Below the pieces are notes generated by a model. It was given only the letters and a program-made list of their open reading frames with translations, searched no databases and had not been told where the DNA came from. Of a stretch of 64,000 bases of DNA, positions 54,579-63,540 are shown one piece after another. The position numbers and the translations under genes are program-made. The stretch comes from Solirubrobacter deserti (GTDB lineage: Bacteria > Actinomycetota > Thermoleophilia > Solirubrobacterales > Solirubrobacteraceae), in contig NZ_QPKJ02000003.1 of NCBI RefSeq assembly GCF_003344625.1, positions 883,777 through 947,776 on the forward strand, given 5' to 3'. How positions within the stretch are numbered: the stretch's first letter is position 1; every line of letters starts with the position of its first letter.

Positions 54579-54585
54579 GGAGGGG
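54579..54585 (+). promoter_or_regulatory. Ribosome site deciding a TTG start for the M6 protease
   Basis: GGAGGGG lies 3-5 bases before TTG 54589. The in-frame GTG at 54577 would overlap this site and add four residues before the signal peptide, so TTG is the better start. Confidence 0.6.
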
Positions 54586-54588
54586 CAG

Positions 54589-57120
54589 TTGATCAAGAAA
54601 GCAATGCTCGCCGCGGCGGTGGCCGCGGCGACGGTGGTTGCGGCTTCGCCCGCGACCGCGGCGCCGCCTGCGCCGCTGGACCCGCAGAAGTGGTCCTTTC
54701 AGGACAACCTGACGTGGGCCGACTACAAGCCGCTCCCGGGCCCGAACTACGCGGACCCGAGCATCCAGCCGACGGTCAAGAAGTGGCGCGTCGCGCTGCT
54801 CATGTTCGACTATCCCGACAAGTCGTTCACGATCTCCGAGCCGGCGGGCTCCACCATCTATGGCACGCCTTCCGCGCTCGCGCACAGCATCCCGCGCGCC
54901 GAGGTGCCGAAGTTCTACGGCGACTTCTTCAACACGCCTTCGGCGCTGAACAACTTCCAGACCATCAACCGGTACTGGATGGAGAACTCCTACGGCAAGT
55001 ACGGCGTCGAGCTCGTGCCGTTCGGCCCGTTCAAGCTGCCCAAGAAGTCCTACCAGTACCACCTCGGCAGCGGCTTCCAGCAGCCCGCCGACTGCCCGAA
55101 CCCGACCAACGACCCGGCCGAGCGCTGCTACTCGTCGTTCCTGCCCGGGCAGACGCAGGGCCGTGCCGAGTTCGACTACTTCACGGCGGCGCGCACGGCG
55201 TGGGAGCAGAACGTCCCGGCGGCCACGCGCGCGACGTTCGACAACGCCTACTTCGTCTCGGCCGGCCAGGACGAGAGCGCGACGTGGCAGGAGTTCGGCG
55301 AGATGCGCTTCACCGGCCCCGAGGCCGTGACCGACCCGTTCGGGCCCAAGCACATCGATCCGCTGCACGCGCGCGGCAACTGGGCCTCGACGCGCTACAT
55401 CCCGTGGACCTCGTGGGCGGCCGCCTCCAACATCTGGCCCTCCGCGAACCAGAACGTCTCCACCGAGGCCGAGTCCTCGGGTATGGCGGTGTTCGCGCAC
55501 GAGCTCTCGCACAACCTGGGCCTGCCGGACAACTACAACAACCCGTTCCAGGCGGTCCCGCAGCGCACCGCGGGCGGCATGTGGGACATGATGAGCCGCG
55601 GCTCGTTCAACGGTCCGGGCGGTCAGCACACCCGCTGGATGATCCCGCCGACGCAGGGCGCCGCGCTCGGCGCGCAGCACGGCATCCGCAACAAGCAGAA
55701 GCTCAACTTCGTCGCGCCCGACGACGTGCTGACGCTTAACCGCGGCGGCCTGGCCCAAACCGGCACGATGGTGGCCGAGGTCAAGGCGCGTGAGGTCGCG
55801 CCGGGCGACGACCTCGCGGGCGTGCGCGTCGTGCTCAACGACGGCGGCGACAAGAACCCGGTGTGCCGCTACCAGGAGAACCCGATGTGCGAGGGGCCCT
55901 GGTACACGATCCAGAACGGCCAGGAGCGGATCACCCCGGGCTTCGACGACTACACCGTCGAGGTCGTCCAGCAGATCGGCTCGGACTCCTTCACGGGCGG
56001 CTCCGGCGTGCTGATCGGCAAGAACAAGACGCAGAGCTCGTCCTGCGGCTCGCCGAACTTCAACTGCCAGACCTGGTACATCGACGCCAACCCGCAGGAC
56101 ATCAACCAGGTCGACTACGTCAAGGCCGACGGGACCGTGGTCAAGGCCACGCTCGGCGACGAGCGCCAGACCAACGACGGCACCTTCCACGCGGGCGTGA
56201 ACTCCGGCTCCGAGTACGAGTTCAAGGCCTCCAACAACCAGCTGCACTTCTACATCCTCGACAAGCGCGTGGATGCGGAGGGCGTCAACCGCTACAAGAT
56301 CGGGATCCGCTCGCTGGCCGGGACCGGCCCGCAGACGCGCGGCGTGTCGCTCTCGCCGGCGACCAAGGGCACGGCCGAGGGCCTGCCGACCTGCACGTTC
56401 TCGCTCAAGAACACGGGCACCGCGGCCGATCTGCCGGCCGGCGTGCACCCGACGGCGGAAGTCGCCAAGTACTTCAACAGCGATATCTACCGCCTGACCG
56501 CGACCTCGAACACCACCGGCTGGACCGCGCACCTCAAGAACGCGCTGGCCACGGCCGAGTTCGGCCAGTCGGTCGACGTCCCGGTCTACATCGACAAGGT
56601 CGCGGGCGCCCCGGCCAACGGCTCGGTCACCCTCACGGCCACGTCGGAGAGCGACCCGTCGAAGACCATGTCGACGACCTGCGCGTTCGGTGCGGGCGAC
56701 ACCGTGGGCGGCACCGTCCCGGCGACGCTGGCGCTGAACCTCGGCACGGCGGACTTCGAGCCGTTCACGCCGGGCATGCAGAAGGACTACTACGCCTCGA
56801 CGGACGCCAAGGTCACGTCGACCGCCGGCGACGCGACGCTGAGCGTCGCCGACCCGAGCACGACCGCCGCCGGCCACCTGGTCAACGGCGCGTTCGTGAT
56901 GCCGGAGAAGCTGCAGGTCAACGCCGTTCGCGGCGCGACCTCGAGCGACGTGTACGCGCCGCTCGGCAGCGCAGCGACGTCCCTGCTGAGCTGGGACAAC
57001 CCGGTCTCCAACGACGAGGTGACGGTCGGCTTCAAGCAGCCGGTCAAGGCCAACGACGCGCTGCGTACGGGCACGTACGCCAAGACGTTGACCTTCACGC
57101 TCTCGACGACCAACCCGTAG
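54589..57120 (+). CDS. Secreted M6-family metalloprotease (immune inhibitor A-like)
   Basis: An 843-residue exported protease. The signal peptide is IKKAMLAAAVAAATVVAASPATAA with TTG start. The catalytic region has zinc motif HELSHNLGLPDNYN (H304, E305, H308) and the downstream MWDMMSRGSFNGPG typical of M6 peptidases. Before it are YWMENSYGKYGVELVPFG and after it a large beta-rich region including NEW3-like sandwich modules (CTFSLKNTGTAADLPAG, VDVPVYIDKVAGAPANGSVTLT). Length and order fit InhA-type enzymes. A strong hairpin ends the transcript. Confidence 0.9.
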   Translation: MIKKAMLAAAVAAATVVAASPATAAPPAPLDPQKWSFQDNLTWADYKPLPGPNYADPSIQPTVKKWRVALLMFDYPDKSFTISEPAGSTIYGTPSALAHSIPRAEVPKFYGDFFNTPSALNNFQTINRYWMENSYGKYGVELVPFGPFKLPKKSYQYHLGSGFQQPADCPNPTNDPAERCYSSFLPGQTQGRAEFDYFTAARTAWEQNVPAATRATFDNAYFVSAGQDESATWQEFGEMRFTGPEAVTDPFGPKHIDPLHARGNWASTRYIPWTSWAAASNIWPSANQNVSTEAESSGMAVFAHELSHNLGLPDNYNNPFQAVPQRTAGGMWDMMSRGSFNGPGGQHTRWMIPPTQGAALGAQHGIRNKQKLNFVAPDDVLTLNRGGLAQTGTMVAEVKAREVAPGDDLAGVRVVLNDGGDKNPVCRYQENPMCEGPWYTIQNGQERITPGFDDYTVEVVQQIGSDSFTGGSGVLIGKNKTQSSSCGSPNFNCQTWYIDANPQDINQVDYVKADGTVVKATLGDERQTNDGTFHAGVNSGSEYEFKASNNQLHFYILDKRVDAEGVNRYKIGIRSLAGTGPQTRGVSLSPATKGTAEGLPTCTFSLKNTGTAADLPAGVHPTAEVAKYFNSDIYRLTATSNTTGWTAHLKNALATAEFGQSVDVPVYIDKVAGAPANGSVTLTATSESDPSKTMSTTCAFGAGDTVGGTVPATLALNLGTADFEPFTPGMQKDYYASTDAKVTSTAGDATLSVADPSTTAAGHLVNGAFVMPEKLQVNAVRGATSSDVYAPLGSAATSLLSWDNPVSNDEVTVGFKQPVKANDALRTGTYAKTLTFTLSTTNP

Positions 57121-57132
57121 ACGGGTGAGGGT

Positions 57133-57158
57133 GGGCCCCGGCGTGCGCGCCGGGGCCC
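57133..57158. terminator. Bidirectional terminator hairpin
   Basis: GGGCCCCGGCG and CGCCGGGGCCC form a perfect 11-base stem with a TGCG loop. It occupies the 45-base gap between the convergent M6 protease and DsbA-like genes, so it can serve both. Confidence 0.75.
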
Positions 57159-57165
57159 GCTCGTG

Positions 57166-58035
57166 CTAGGCGGCGATCCAGAGCGCGTCGTGGCCGAATG
57201 CCACGCGCGAGGCCAGGCCGTCGCCGGCGGCGGTGATCAGCGCGTCCTCGACCTCGTCCGGCTTGGGCGGGAACTTGTCCTCGGCGCACACCATGGCCAC
57301 CTCGGCGGTGGTCAGGCCGTCCGGGAACGCCTTCAGGACCTCGACGACGTCGGTCGCGGGGGCGCGACGGGTGAGGCTCGTGTCCAGGTTCGCCACCAGG
57401 ACGTCGTAGGCCTCGAACGACTGGTAGCCGCCCGCCTCGAGCGTCGTGGAGCCGTTGGAGAGCTTCAGGCTCGGCGCGGTGTAGCGAACGCGGCCGTCGG
57501 TGTTGGCGTGCTTGTCCTGGAACTCGGTGGGCGAGCCGGCGGCGGTGCGCGCCTCGTCCTTGTCCTGTTCGAAGAGGGTCTCGGTCTCCGGGGCCTGCGC
57601 GGCGGCGATGATCGCGTCGGGGTCGATCCCGGGCACCCAGTCGATCGCGGCCCGCAGCGCGCCGTAGTCCTCCAGGAAGAGGTTGGAGGTGAACTGCGCG
57701 AGCTGCAGCGCGCGGAACACGGCGTACTCACGGTCCGGGTTCAGCCGGCGCGTGGCGACGACGACGCGGCACATCGGCCACGTCCCGTGCACGCGCTCGC
57801 GCGGCTCGGTGGAGAACGGCATCCCGCGCCAGCGGAAGTTCCGGAACCCGCGCGCCTGGCCGGGCCCCGTGTAGCCGCGCTCCTCATAGACGGAGCCGGC
57901 CTCAGTGAGGCCGATCATGACGTGGCGCCATTCGAGCTGGTCGCCGTAGCGCCACTTCAGCGCGGCGAGGGCGGGAGAGGCCGACCAGGCCCACGGGCAG
58001 CCGGGGTCGGAGAAATGGGTGACTTGGAGCGACAC
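57166..58035 (-). CDS. DsbA-family thioredoxin-fold oxidoreductase
   Basis: A 289-residue cytoplasmic protein of the DsbA/FrnE/HCCA group. The active-site region is FSDPGCPWAWSASPAL: one Cys in CPWA rather than CxxC, so it may act as an isomerase or glutathione-dependent enzyme rather than a dithiol oxidase. The helical insert (EYAVFRALQLAQFTSNLFLED) follows. The last ~75 residues (DVVEVLKAFPDGLTTAEVAM) look like a winged-helix appendix, unusual for the family. The gene lies 10 bases after the DyP peroxidase gene on the same strand, suggesting joint redox function. The start is GTG. Confidence 0.83.
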   Translation of the reverse strand: MSLQVTHFSDPGCPWAWSASPALAALKWRYGDQLEWRHVMIGLTEAGSVYEERGYTGPGQARGFRNFRWRGMPFSTEPRERVHGTWPMCRVVVATRRLNPDREYAVFRALQLAQFTSNLFLEDYGALRAAIDWVPGIDPDAIIAAAQAPETETLFEQDKDEARTAAGSPTEFQDKHANTDGRVRYTAPSLKLSNGSTTLEAGGYQSFEAYDVLVANLDTSLTRRAPATDVVEVLKAFPDGLTTAEVAMVCAEDKFPPKPDEVEDALITAAGDGLASRVAFGHDALWIAA

Positions 58036-58045
58036 CTACGAAAGG

Positions 58046-58981
58046 TTAGTCGAGGAGTGGTTGCGCGATGAATGAGTTGCGCTGCGCGCCCGGCGGGATG
58101 GCGAAGATGGCGCTGCCGCGGTGCTGCGTGTGGGCGTGCAGCGCGTCGTGCTCGGCGAGCCGCTGCATGAGCGGCGTGAACTGGCGCCGCGGGTCAGCCA
58201 TGAACGCGAGGAACAGCAGACCCTCGGGCGTGTCGTAGCCGCGCCGCAGGATCGCGACGTGGGCGGTGCGCGGCGCGGCGACGCGGATGTGGGCGTCGGG
58301 CGGAAGCTGGTCGAGGATCGGCGCGTCGAAGAGGCGCGTGCCGGTGAGCGGCGCCCCCGTGCGCTTGTCGCGGCCGATGATCTGCTCCTGCTCGCCGTCT
58401 TTGAGCGTGTGCCAAGTCGGCTGGACGTGGATGTCGCGGACGACCAGATACGTGCCGCCGACCATGCCGGTGTGGTCGTTGCCCGTCACCCACACGTGCC
58501 GGTCGAAGTCCCGCGGGCGCTTAAGGTTGAGCGTGCCGTCGTGGAATCCGAGCGCGCCTCTTCCGCGGCGGGCGCCGCGCCGCTGCCAGCGTGGCCTGAG
58601 GCCTTCGAGCGGCTCGGGCGGGTCGTCGGCCTGGATCAGGACGGCGAGGTCGCCGCCGCAGCGACGCGGGTCGAGGGCGTCGCCGTGGAAGTGGGGAAGC
58701 GGCTTCAGGCGCGGGCTCGGCAACACGGCCGGGCCGAGGCCGAGCGTCACCGTCTGGCCCTGGGCGTGCCGGGTCTCGGCCTCCTTCGTCCAGTGCTCGA
58801 GGACCTCCCGCGGGTCGGCGCCGTCCAGGTCGTACGCGGTGAGGAGCGCGTGCGTCAGGTGCGGCGTGACGATGCCTGGCTGGTGGGGGCCGTAGACGCT
58901 CGGCGGAGCGTCGTCCGGGCGGTACGTCCAGCCCGGGCCTCGTTGCGCGATCGGCACGCCCTTGCCCCAACGTCGCTGCAC
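58046..58981 (-). CDS. DyP-type heme peroxidase
   Basis: A 311-residue member of the DyP superfamily. The signature GFHDGTLNLKRP contains the distal Asp of the GxxDG motif. HIRVAAPRTAHVAILRRGYD carries the proximal heme His and the conserved RRGYD, and GLLFLAFMADPRRQFTPLMQRL is the family C-terminal helix. There is no Tat signal, so the enzyme stays inside or is loaded into an encapsulin; no encapsulin gene is in the window. The GTG start is 72 bases from the divergent helicase gene. Confidence 0.9.
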   Translation of the reverse strand: MQRRWGKGVPIAQRGPGWTYRPDDAPPSVYGPHQPGIVTPHLTHALLTAYDLDGADPREVLEHWTKEAETRHAQGQTVTLGLGPAVLPSPRLKPLPHFHGDALDPRRCGGDLAVLIQADDPPEPLEGLRPRWQRRGARRGRGALGFHDGTLNLKRPRDFDRHVWVTGNDHTGMVGGTYLVVRDIHVQPTWHTLKDGEQEQIIGRDKRTGAPLTGTRLFDAPILDQLPPDAHIRVAAPRTAHVAILRRGYDTPEGLLFLAFMADPRRQFTPLMQRLAEHDALHAHTQHRGSAIFAIPPGAQRNSFIAQPLLD

Positions 58982-59053
58982 GGTTCCATGGTGGCGCGCA
59001 ACTCCCGCTCGTAGCGAAAATCCGCGCGATCGCCGTCCGACGCGGCCCCTATC

Positions 59054-60727
59054 GTGGCGCCTCCCGTGACGTACGAGATCGACGCTCCCCCTCGCCCTGT
59101 GGCGAGCCGCTCCCTGCCGTCCTGGCCCACCACCCGACCGTTGCGCAAGTGGCAGCAGGCCGCGGCCGCGCAGGTATTCGAAAGCTCCAACGAAGCGTTC
59201 CTGGCGTCCGCGACGCCCGCCGCCGGGAAGACGACGTTCGGCCTGCACGTCGCGCACCGGATGCTGTCGGAGGGGCGCGTCTCGCGTGTGGCGGTGGTCG
59301 CGCCGACCACGCACATCTGCCGCCAGTGGGCGCTGGACGCGGCGCGCTACGGGATCAAGCTCGAGCCCAACCGGCCCAACAGCGCGGGGCCGGAGCCGCG
59401 GGACCGGCACGGGATCAGCGTCACCTACGCGACCGTCGCGGCGGGGAGCGAGGTCCACCGGCGGCGCTGCGCGGAGCGGCCGACGCTGCTGATCGCGGAC
59501 GAGCCGCACCACATGGGCGAGGACGCCTCGTGGGGGCAGTCCACGGTGAACGCGTTCCGGGACGCGCGCTTCCGGCTGCTGCTCTCGGGCACGCCGTTCC
59601 GCTCGGACAACTCGCCGATCCCCTGGGTCACGTACGACGACGAGGGCGTCTCCTCCGCCGACTACGACTACGGGTACACGCAGGCGCTGATCGACAACGT
59701 CTGCCGCCCAGTCACGTTCCACACCTACGGCGGCGAGATGGAGTGGGTCAGCGACGGGAAGGTCCGGCGGGCCGGGTTCGACGTCGTGCTGCCCGCGCCG
59801 GAGGCCGCGCGCCGGCTGCGCACGGCGCTGGACGCCGACGGCGACTGGATCACGCACGTGCTGCGCGACGCGAACGACGAGCTGCTGAAGATCCGTGCGG
59901 GCGACCATCCGAACGCGGGCGGGCTCGTGGTCGCGATGGACAAGGAGCACGCGGACAAGCTCGCAGGCCGGCTGGCGCGGATCACGGGCGAGCGGCCGGA
60001 CGTCGTGCACTCGGACGCGGCGGACGCGTCACAGCGGATCGCGCGCTTCTCCGCGGGCAGCGAACCGTGGCTCGTGAGCGTGCTGATGGTCTCCGAGGGC
60101 GTGGACGTCCCGCGCCTGCGCGTCGGCGTCTACGCGACCAACTCGCGTACCGAGCTGTTCTTCCGCCAGGTGATCGGGCGCTTCATCCGCCGCACGCCCG
60201 AGCCCAAGGACCAGATGGCGCACGTGTTCCTGCCGTCGGACCCGCGCCTGAAGCGGCTCGCGATCGCGATCGAGGAGGAGCGCAACCACGCGCTGGTCTT
60301 CGAGTCCAAGAGCGGCGAGGAGGTCGAGCGCGGCGAGCGGTCCGAGACCAAGGAGCCGTTCAAGGCGCTGTGGTCGAGCGCCCGGCGCGACGACGAGGTG
60401 CTGCAGACCACGAAGCCCGGCGAGGCGCTGCAGCTGTTCGCCGACCCCGAGCCGGAGATCTCACCTGCGCTGGCCGCCTTCACGCGTACGCCGATGGTGG
60501 CCGCCGCGCCGCCGGAGCCGGAGACCTCGTTCGAGCGTCGCGAGCGGCTGCGCGCGGAACGCCACAACCTGGTGGCGCTGATCGCGCGGCGCGACAATGA
60601 GCCTCACAGCAAGGTCAACGCGTGGGTGAACCGCGAGGTCGGGGTCAAGTCGGTGGACAAGGCGACGGACGAGCAGCTCGAGAGGGCCAACAAGCTGCTG
60701 GAGCGCGAGCTCAACCGCAAGAAGTGA
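59054..60727 (+). CDS. Superfamily 2 DEAD/DEAH-type helicase
   Basis: A 557-residue ATPase. Motif I is ASATPAAGKTTFGL, Ia VVAPTTHICRQW, II IADEPHHM (DEPH), III LLSGTPFRSD, then IVVAMDKEH-like motif IV, MVSEGVDVPRLRVGVYA (V) and FRQVIGRFIRR (VI). The layout resembles UvrB/ResIII-type helicases found alone in actinobacteria. The C-terminal ~130 residues are charged and helical with a closing segment VNREVGVKSVDKATDEQLE that recurs in this group. The stop overlaps the next ATG (TGATG). Substrate, RNA or DNA, is unknown. Confidence 0.9.
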   Translation: MAPPVTYEIDAPPRPVASRSLPSWPTTRPLRKWQQAAAAQVFESSNEAFLASATPAAGKTTFGLHVAHRMLSEGRVSRVAVVAPTTHICRQWALDAARYGIKLEPNRPNSAGPEPRDRHGISVTYATVAAGSEVHRRRCAERPTLLIADEPHHMGEDASWGQSTVNAFRDARFRLLLSGTPFRSDNSPIPWVTYDDEGVSSADYDYGYTQALIDNVCRPVTFHTYGGEMEWVSDGKVRRAGFDVVLPAPEAARRLRTALDADGDWITHVLRDANDELLKIRAGDHPNAGGLVVAMDKEHADKLAGRLARITGERPDVVHSDAADASQRIARFSAGSEPWLVSVLMVSEGVDVPRLRVGVYATNSRTELFFRQVIGRFIRRTPEPKDQMAHVFLPSDPRLKRLAIAIEEERNHALVFESKSGEEVERGERSETKEPFKALWSSARRDDEVLQTTKPGEALQLFADPEPEISPALAAFTRTPMVAAAPPEPETSFERRERLRAERHNLVALIARRDNEPHSKVNAWVNREVGVKSVDKATDEQLERANKLLERELNRKK

Positions 60728-61113
60728 TGCAAGCGCTCCCGGACTGGCCGGAGAAGACGGTCACGGTGCTGTCGACCGGGTCGGGAGCGCCGCACGCCAT
60801 CCCGGTCTCGACGGCCGTCCGGCGCGGCCCGCGCGAGCTGGCGTTCGCGCTCGCCCTACGGCGGGAGTCGCTGGCGCGGCTGCGCGAGGACGCGCGCTGT
60901 GCCGTGACCATTCTCGCCCAGGGCCTCTCGATCACCGTGCACGGCCGCGCGACCGTGGAGCGCGAGCTCGAACGCATCGCCGTGGTCCGCGTGGACGTGG
61001 AGTCCATCCAGGACCACGCGAGCCCGCGGTTCGAGATCGACGCGGGCGTCGCCTGGCACTGGACGTCGGAGGAGGCCGCTCAGGGCGACGAGGAGACGCG
61101 CAACGCGCTGTGA
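60727..61113 (+). CDS. Flavin-binding split-barrel protein (PNPOx-like)
   Basis: A 128-residue protein of the pyridoxamine-phosphate-oxidase-like fold: TVTVLSTGSGAPHAIPVST, LAFALALRRESLARLRED, AVTILAQGLSITVHGRATV and a final helix after ARFEID-like strands. Such proteins bind FMN or F420 and reduce small molecules. It is coupled on both sides, to the helicase (TGATG) and to the HAD gene (GTGA). Confidence 0.8.
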   Translation: MQALPDWPEKTVTVLSTGSGAPHAIPVSTAVRRGPRELAFALALRRESLARLREDARCAVTILAQGLSITVHGRATVERELERIAVVRVDVESIQDHASPRFEIDAGVAWHWTSEEAAQGDEETRNAL

Positions 61114-61760
61114 TCCGGGCCGCCGTGTTCGACTTCGGCGAGACGCTGCTCAGCGAGGAGCGCGCGTGGGGCGTGTGGGCCGAGTGGGTCGGCGTCACCA
61201 AGCAGGAGCTGTTCGCGGCGATCGGGGCGACGATCGAGCTACGGGCGCCGCACGTGCACGCGCTGGAGCTGTGCAAGCCGGGGTTCGACCTCGGCCAGGC
61301 GTTGGCGGAGCGCGAGGCGCTCGGCATCCCGCGCCACGAGGAGCTCTACGACGTCTACCCGGACGCCGAGGCGGCGCTGGACCGGCTGCGCGCGGCCGGC
61401 CTGCGCGTGGGGGTCGCGGGCAACCAGCCGTCGGGCGCGGAAGCCGCGCTGGGCGCGATCGTGATCGGCCCGCGCGACTTCATCGCCACCTCGACCGACT
61501 GGGGCGTGTCCAAGCCGTCGCCGGCGTTCTTCGAGCGGCTCGCCTACGAGCTGGGGTTCCCGGCGGAGGAGATCGCGTACATCGGCGACCGCGTGGACAA
61601 CGACGTCGTGCCCGCCGCGGCGGCCGGCATGTTCGCCGTGCACCTGCGCCGCGGGCCGTGGGGGATCGTCCAGGCGGCGTGGCCCGAGGCGGCGAGGGCG
61701 CGCGCTTCGGCCGCGAACCTCGGCGAGGCCGTGGACGCGATTCTCAGCCCTGGGCGGTAG
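61110..61760 (+). CDS. HAD-superfamily hydrolase with altered motifs
   Basis: A 216-residue HAD protein. Motif I is VFDFGETLL: the nucleophile Asp is kept but the second Asp of DxDxT is Gly. Motif II is VAGNQ (Asn replaces the usual Ser/Thr), motif III Lys lies in GVSKPSP and motif IV is YIGDRVDNDV. Loss of the general acid suggests weak phosphatase activity or a different reaction. The cap domain is C1-type helical (about 20-85). It ends a three-gene coupled set and overlaps the convergent SDR gene by 17 bases. Confidence 0.87.
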   Translation: MIRAAVFDFGETLLSEERAWGVWAEWVGVTKQELFAAIGATIELRAPHVHALELCKPGFDLGQALAEREALGIPRHEELYDVYPDAEAALDRLRAAGLRVGVAGNQPSGAEAALGAIVIGPRDFIATSTDWGVSKPSPAFFERLAYELGFPAEEIAYIGDRVDNDVVPAAAAGMFAVHLRRGPWGIVQAAWPEAARARASAANLGEAVDAILSPGR

Positions 61761-62475
61761 GCACGACGACCAGCTCGGCGAGGTTGACGTGCGCGGGCGC
61801 GGCCGCCGCGTAGAGGATCGCCTCGGCGATGTCGCCCGCTTCGAGCGTCTTCATCTCGCGCAGCCGCTCGAGCTCGGCGATGCCGGCCGGGTGGCTCATG
61901 TCGGCGCCGAGCTCGGTCGTCACGATGCCCGGCTCGACCGTCTTCACGCGCACGCCCCGCGGGCCGTACTCGGCGCGCAGGTTGCGGGTGAGCTGGGCGA
62001 CGGCGGCCTTGGTCGCGCCGTACACGGCCCAGTTCGGGAACAAGAGGTGGCTGGCCACCGAGCCGACGTGGATCAGGTCCGCCCGCCCACCTTCCGCGGC
62101 GGCGGCGAGCAGGTCGTCGGCGAACACCCGGCCGGTCCGTACCAAACCGCGGAAGTTGAGGTCGATCATCCGCTCGAACTCGTCCTCCTCGGCCTCCTCG
62201 AACGGCGCGCCGAGCATCACGCCCGCGTTGGCGACGACGAGGTCCACGCGGCCGAGCTGCTCGTGGACCGTGTCCGCGACGCGCTGCGCCGCCTGCGGGT
62301 CCGACAGGTCGGCGGTGACGGCGAGCGCGCCGTCGAGCTGCTCGAGCCGGTCCGCGCGGCGTGCGACGGCGGCGACCTTCGCGCCCGCCTGGACGAAGCG
62401 CTGCGCGGTGGCGGCGCCGATCCCGCTGCTGGCTCCGGTGACGACGGCGATGCGGCCTTCAAGTGACTTGGTCAT
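61744..62475 (-). CDS. Short-chain dehydrogenase/reductase
   Basis: A 243-residue classical SDR. The cofactor motif TGASSGIGAATA (13-24) with ARRADRL at the end of strand 2 favours NADP. NAGVM follows, then catalytic Ser in VGSVASHLL and YGATK (Tyr-x3-Lys). EPGIVTTEL fits the YdfG-like NADP-dependent serine dehydrogenase subgroup. It is divergent from the XRE-MmyB regulator with 103 bases between, the common arrangement in which that regulator controls an SDR gene. Confidence 0.95.
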   Translation of the reverse strand: MTKSLEGRIAVVTGASSGIGAATAQRFVQAGAKVAAVARRADRLEQLDGALAVTADLSDPQAAQRVADTVHEQLGRVDLVVANAGVMLGAPFEEAEEDEFERMIDLNFRGLVRTGRVFADDLLAAAAEGGRADLIHVGSVASHLLFPNWAVYGATKAAVAQLTRNLRAEYGPRGVRVKTVEPGIVTTELGADMSHPAGIAELERLREMKTLEAGDIAEAILYAAAAPAHVNLAELVVVPTAQG

Positions 62476-62523
62476 GGCGATCAAGGTGCTGCCGCGCCCG
62501 CCGCTTAGCCAGAGCCCCGGCGA

Positions 62524-62540
62524 CCCTGGTAGTGCCAGGG
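62524..62540. promoter_or_regulatory. Palindromic operator candidate between SDR and regulator genes
   Basis: CCCTGG and CCAGGG are perfect six-base arms around TAGTG. The site is midway in the 103-bp divergent region, 49 bases from the SDR start and 39 from the regulator start. TAGGTT (62566-62571), eight bases before the regulator GTG, is a likely -10. Binding by the divergent regulator is the obvious hypothesis. Confidence 0.55.
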
Positions 62541-62578
62541 CCACCCTCGCCGGCGTGGAGCGCGCTAGGTTCGAAGCC

Positions 62579-63441
62579 GTGTCGGAGAACCGCATCGGCG
62601 ACTTCCTGCGAGCGAGGCGCGAGCTGGTCCGGCCCGAGGACGTCGGGCTCGAGCCCGGCGCCCGCCGCCGCGTTCCCGGCCTGCGCCGCGAGGAGCTGGC
62701 GCTGCTGGCCGGCGTGAGCGCGGACTCTACGTGCGGCTCGAGCAGGGCCGCGACCGCCACCCGTCCGAGCAGGTGCTCGAGGCCCTGGCCCGCGCCCTCC
62801 AGCTCGACGACGACGCCACTGCGCACCTCCACGACCTCGCCCGCCGCGACGGTCCCCGCCGCCGCGCGCGACCCCGCGTGGAGCGCGTCCGGCCGGGCCT
62901 GCTGCGGATGATGGACGCCTGGCCGAACTCGCCCGCGTTCGTCATCGGCCGCCGCATGGACGTGCTGGCCGCCAACCGGCTCGCCGGCGCGTTGAACCCG
63001 GTGTGCGCCGCTGGCGGCAACATGGTCCGCACGCTCTTCCTGGACCCGGAGAGCCGCGAGCTGTACCCGCACTTCGACAAGGTCGCGGACGAGACCGTCG
63101 CCTCGCTGCGCGCCTCCGCCGGCGCCGACACCGACGACCCCGCCCTGTTCGAGCTCGTCGGCGAGCTCTCCTTGAAGAGCGCCCACTTCCGGCGCCTGTG
63201 GGCCCGCCACGAGGTGCGTGCCAAGACCAGCGGCGAGAAGGTCATGCGCCACCCGCTCGTGGGCGAGCTGACGGTGACCTACGAGACCCTGACGGTCAAC
63301 GGCGCCGCCGGCCAGCAGCTCGTCGTCTACCACGCCGAGCCGGGCAGCGCCAGCGAACGCGCGTTGCGGTTGCTCGCGACGATGACCGCCGAGGCGCCGC
63401 GAACACCCGCGCCGAGGGTGCGCCGCGCGGCGGAGCGGTGA
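62579..63441 (+). pseudogene. XRE-family regulator with MmyB-like domain, frameshifted
   Basis: The 5' part encodes the start of an XRE helix-turn-helix (IGDFLRARRELVRPEDVG, RRVPGLRREELALLAGVSAD) and then shifts into a meaningless frame. One frame away, from 62728, the usual continuation appears (YVRLEQGRDRHPSEQVLEAL) followed by a complete MmyB ligand-binding domain (AWPNSPAFVIGRRMDVLAANR, VMRHPLVGELTVTYETL). Relatives read AD-YY-VRLEQGR; here GAC-TC-TAC is one base short, so a single base is missing at 62726-62727. Either the gene is inactivated or this is a sequence error. A start at the internal ATG-like codon 62731 would lack the recognition helix. Confidence 0.85.
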
Positions 63442-63491
63442 CGAACCTCGCCCGTGGAGCGAGGTGCGTCGCGCGCGCTCGGGTCGCGAGC

Positions 63492-63519
63492 GGCGCCCGC
63501 CGCCGACACGGCGGGCGCC
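63492..63519. terminator. Bidirectional terminator hairpin
   Basis: GGCGCCCGCCG and CGGCGGGCGCC form a perfect 11-base stem with a CCGACA loop. It lies between the end of the regulator gene and the end of the convergent repeat-protein gene. A smaller stem, CCTCGC/GCGAGG, precedes it. Confidence 0.7.
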
Positions 63520-63540
63520 TGACCTCACGGACCGAGTTGA

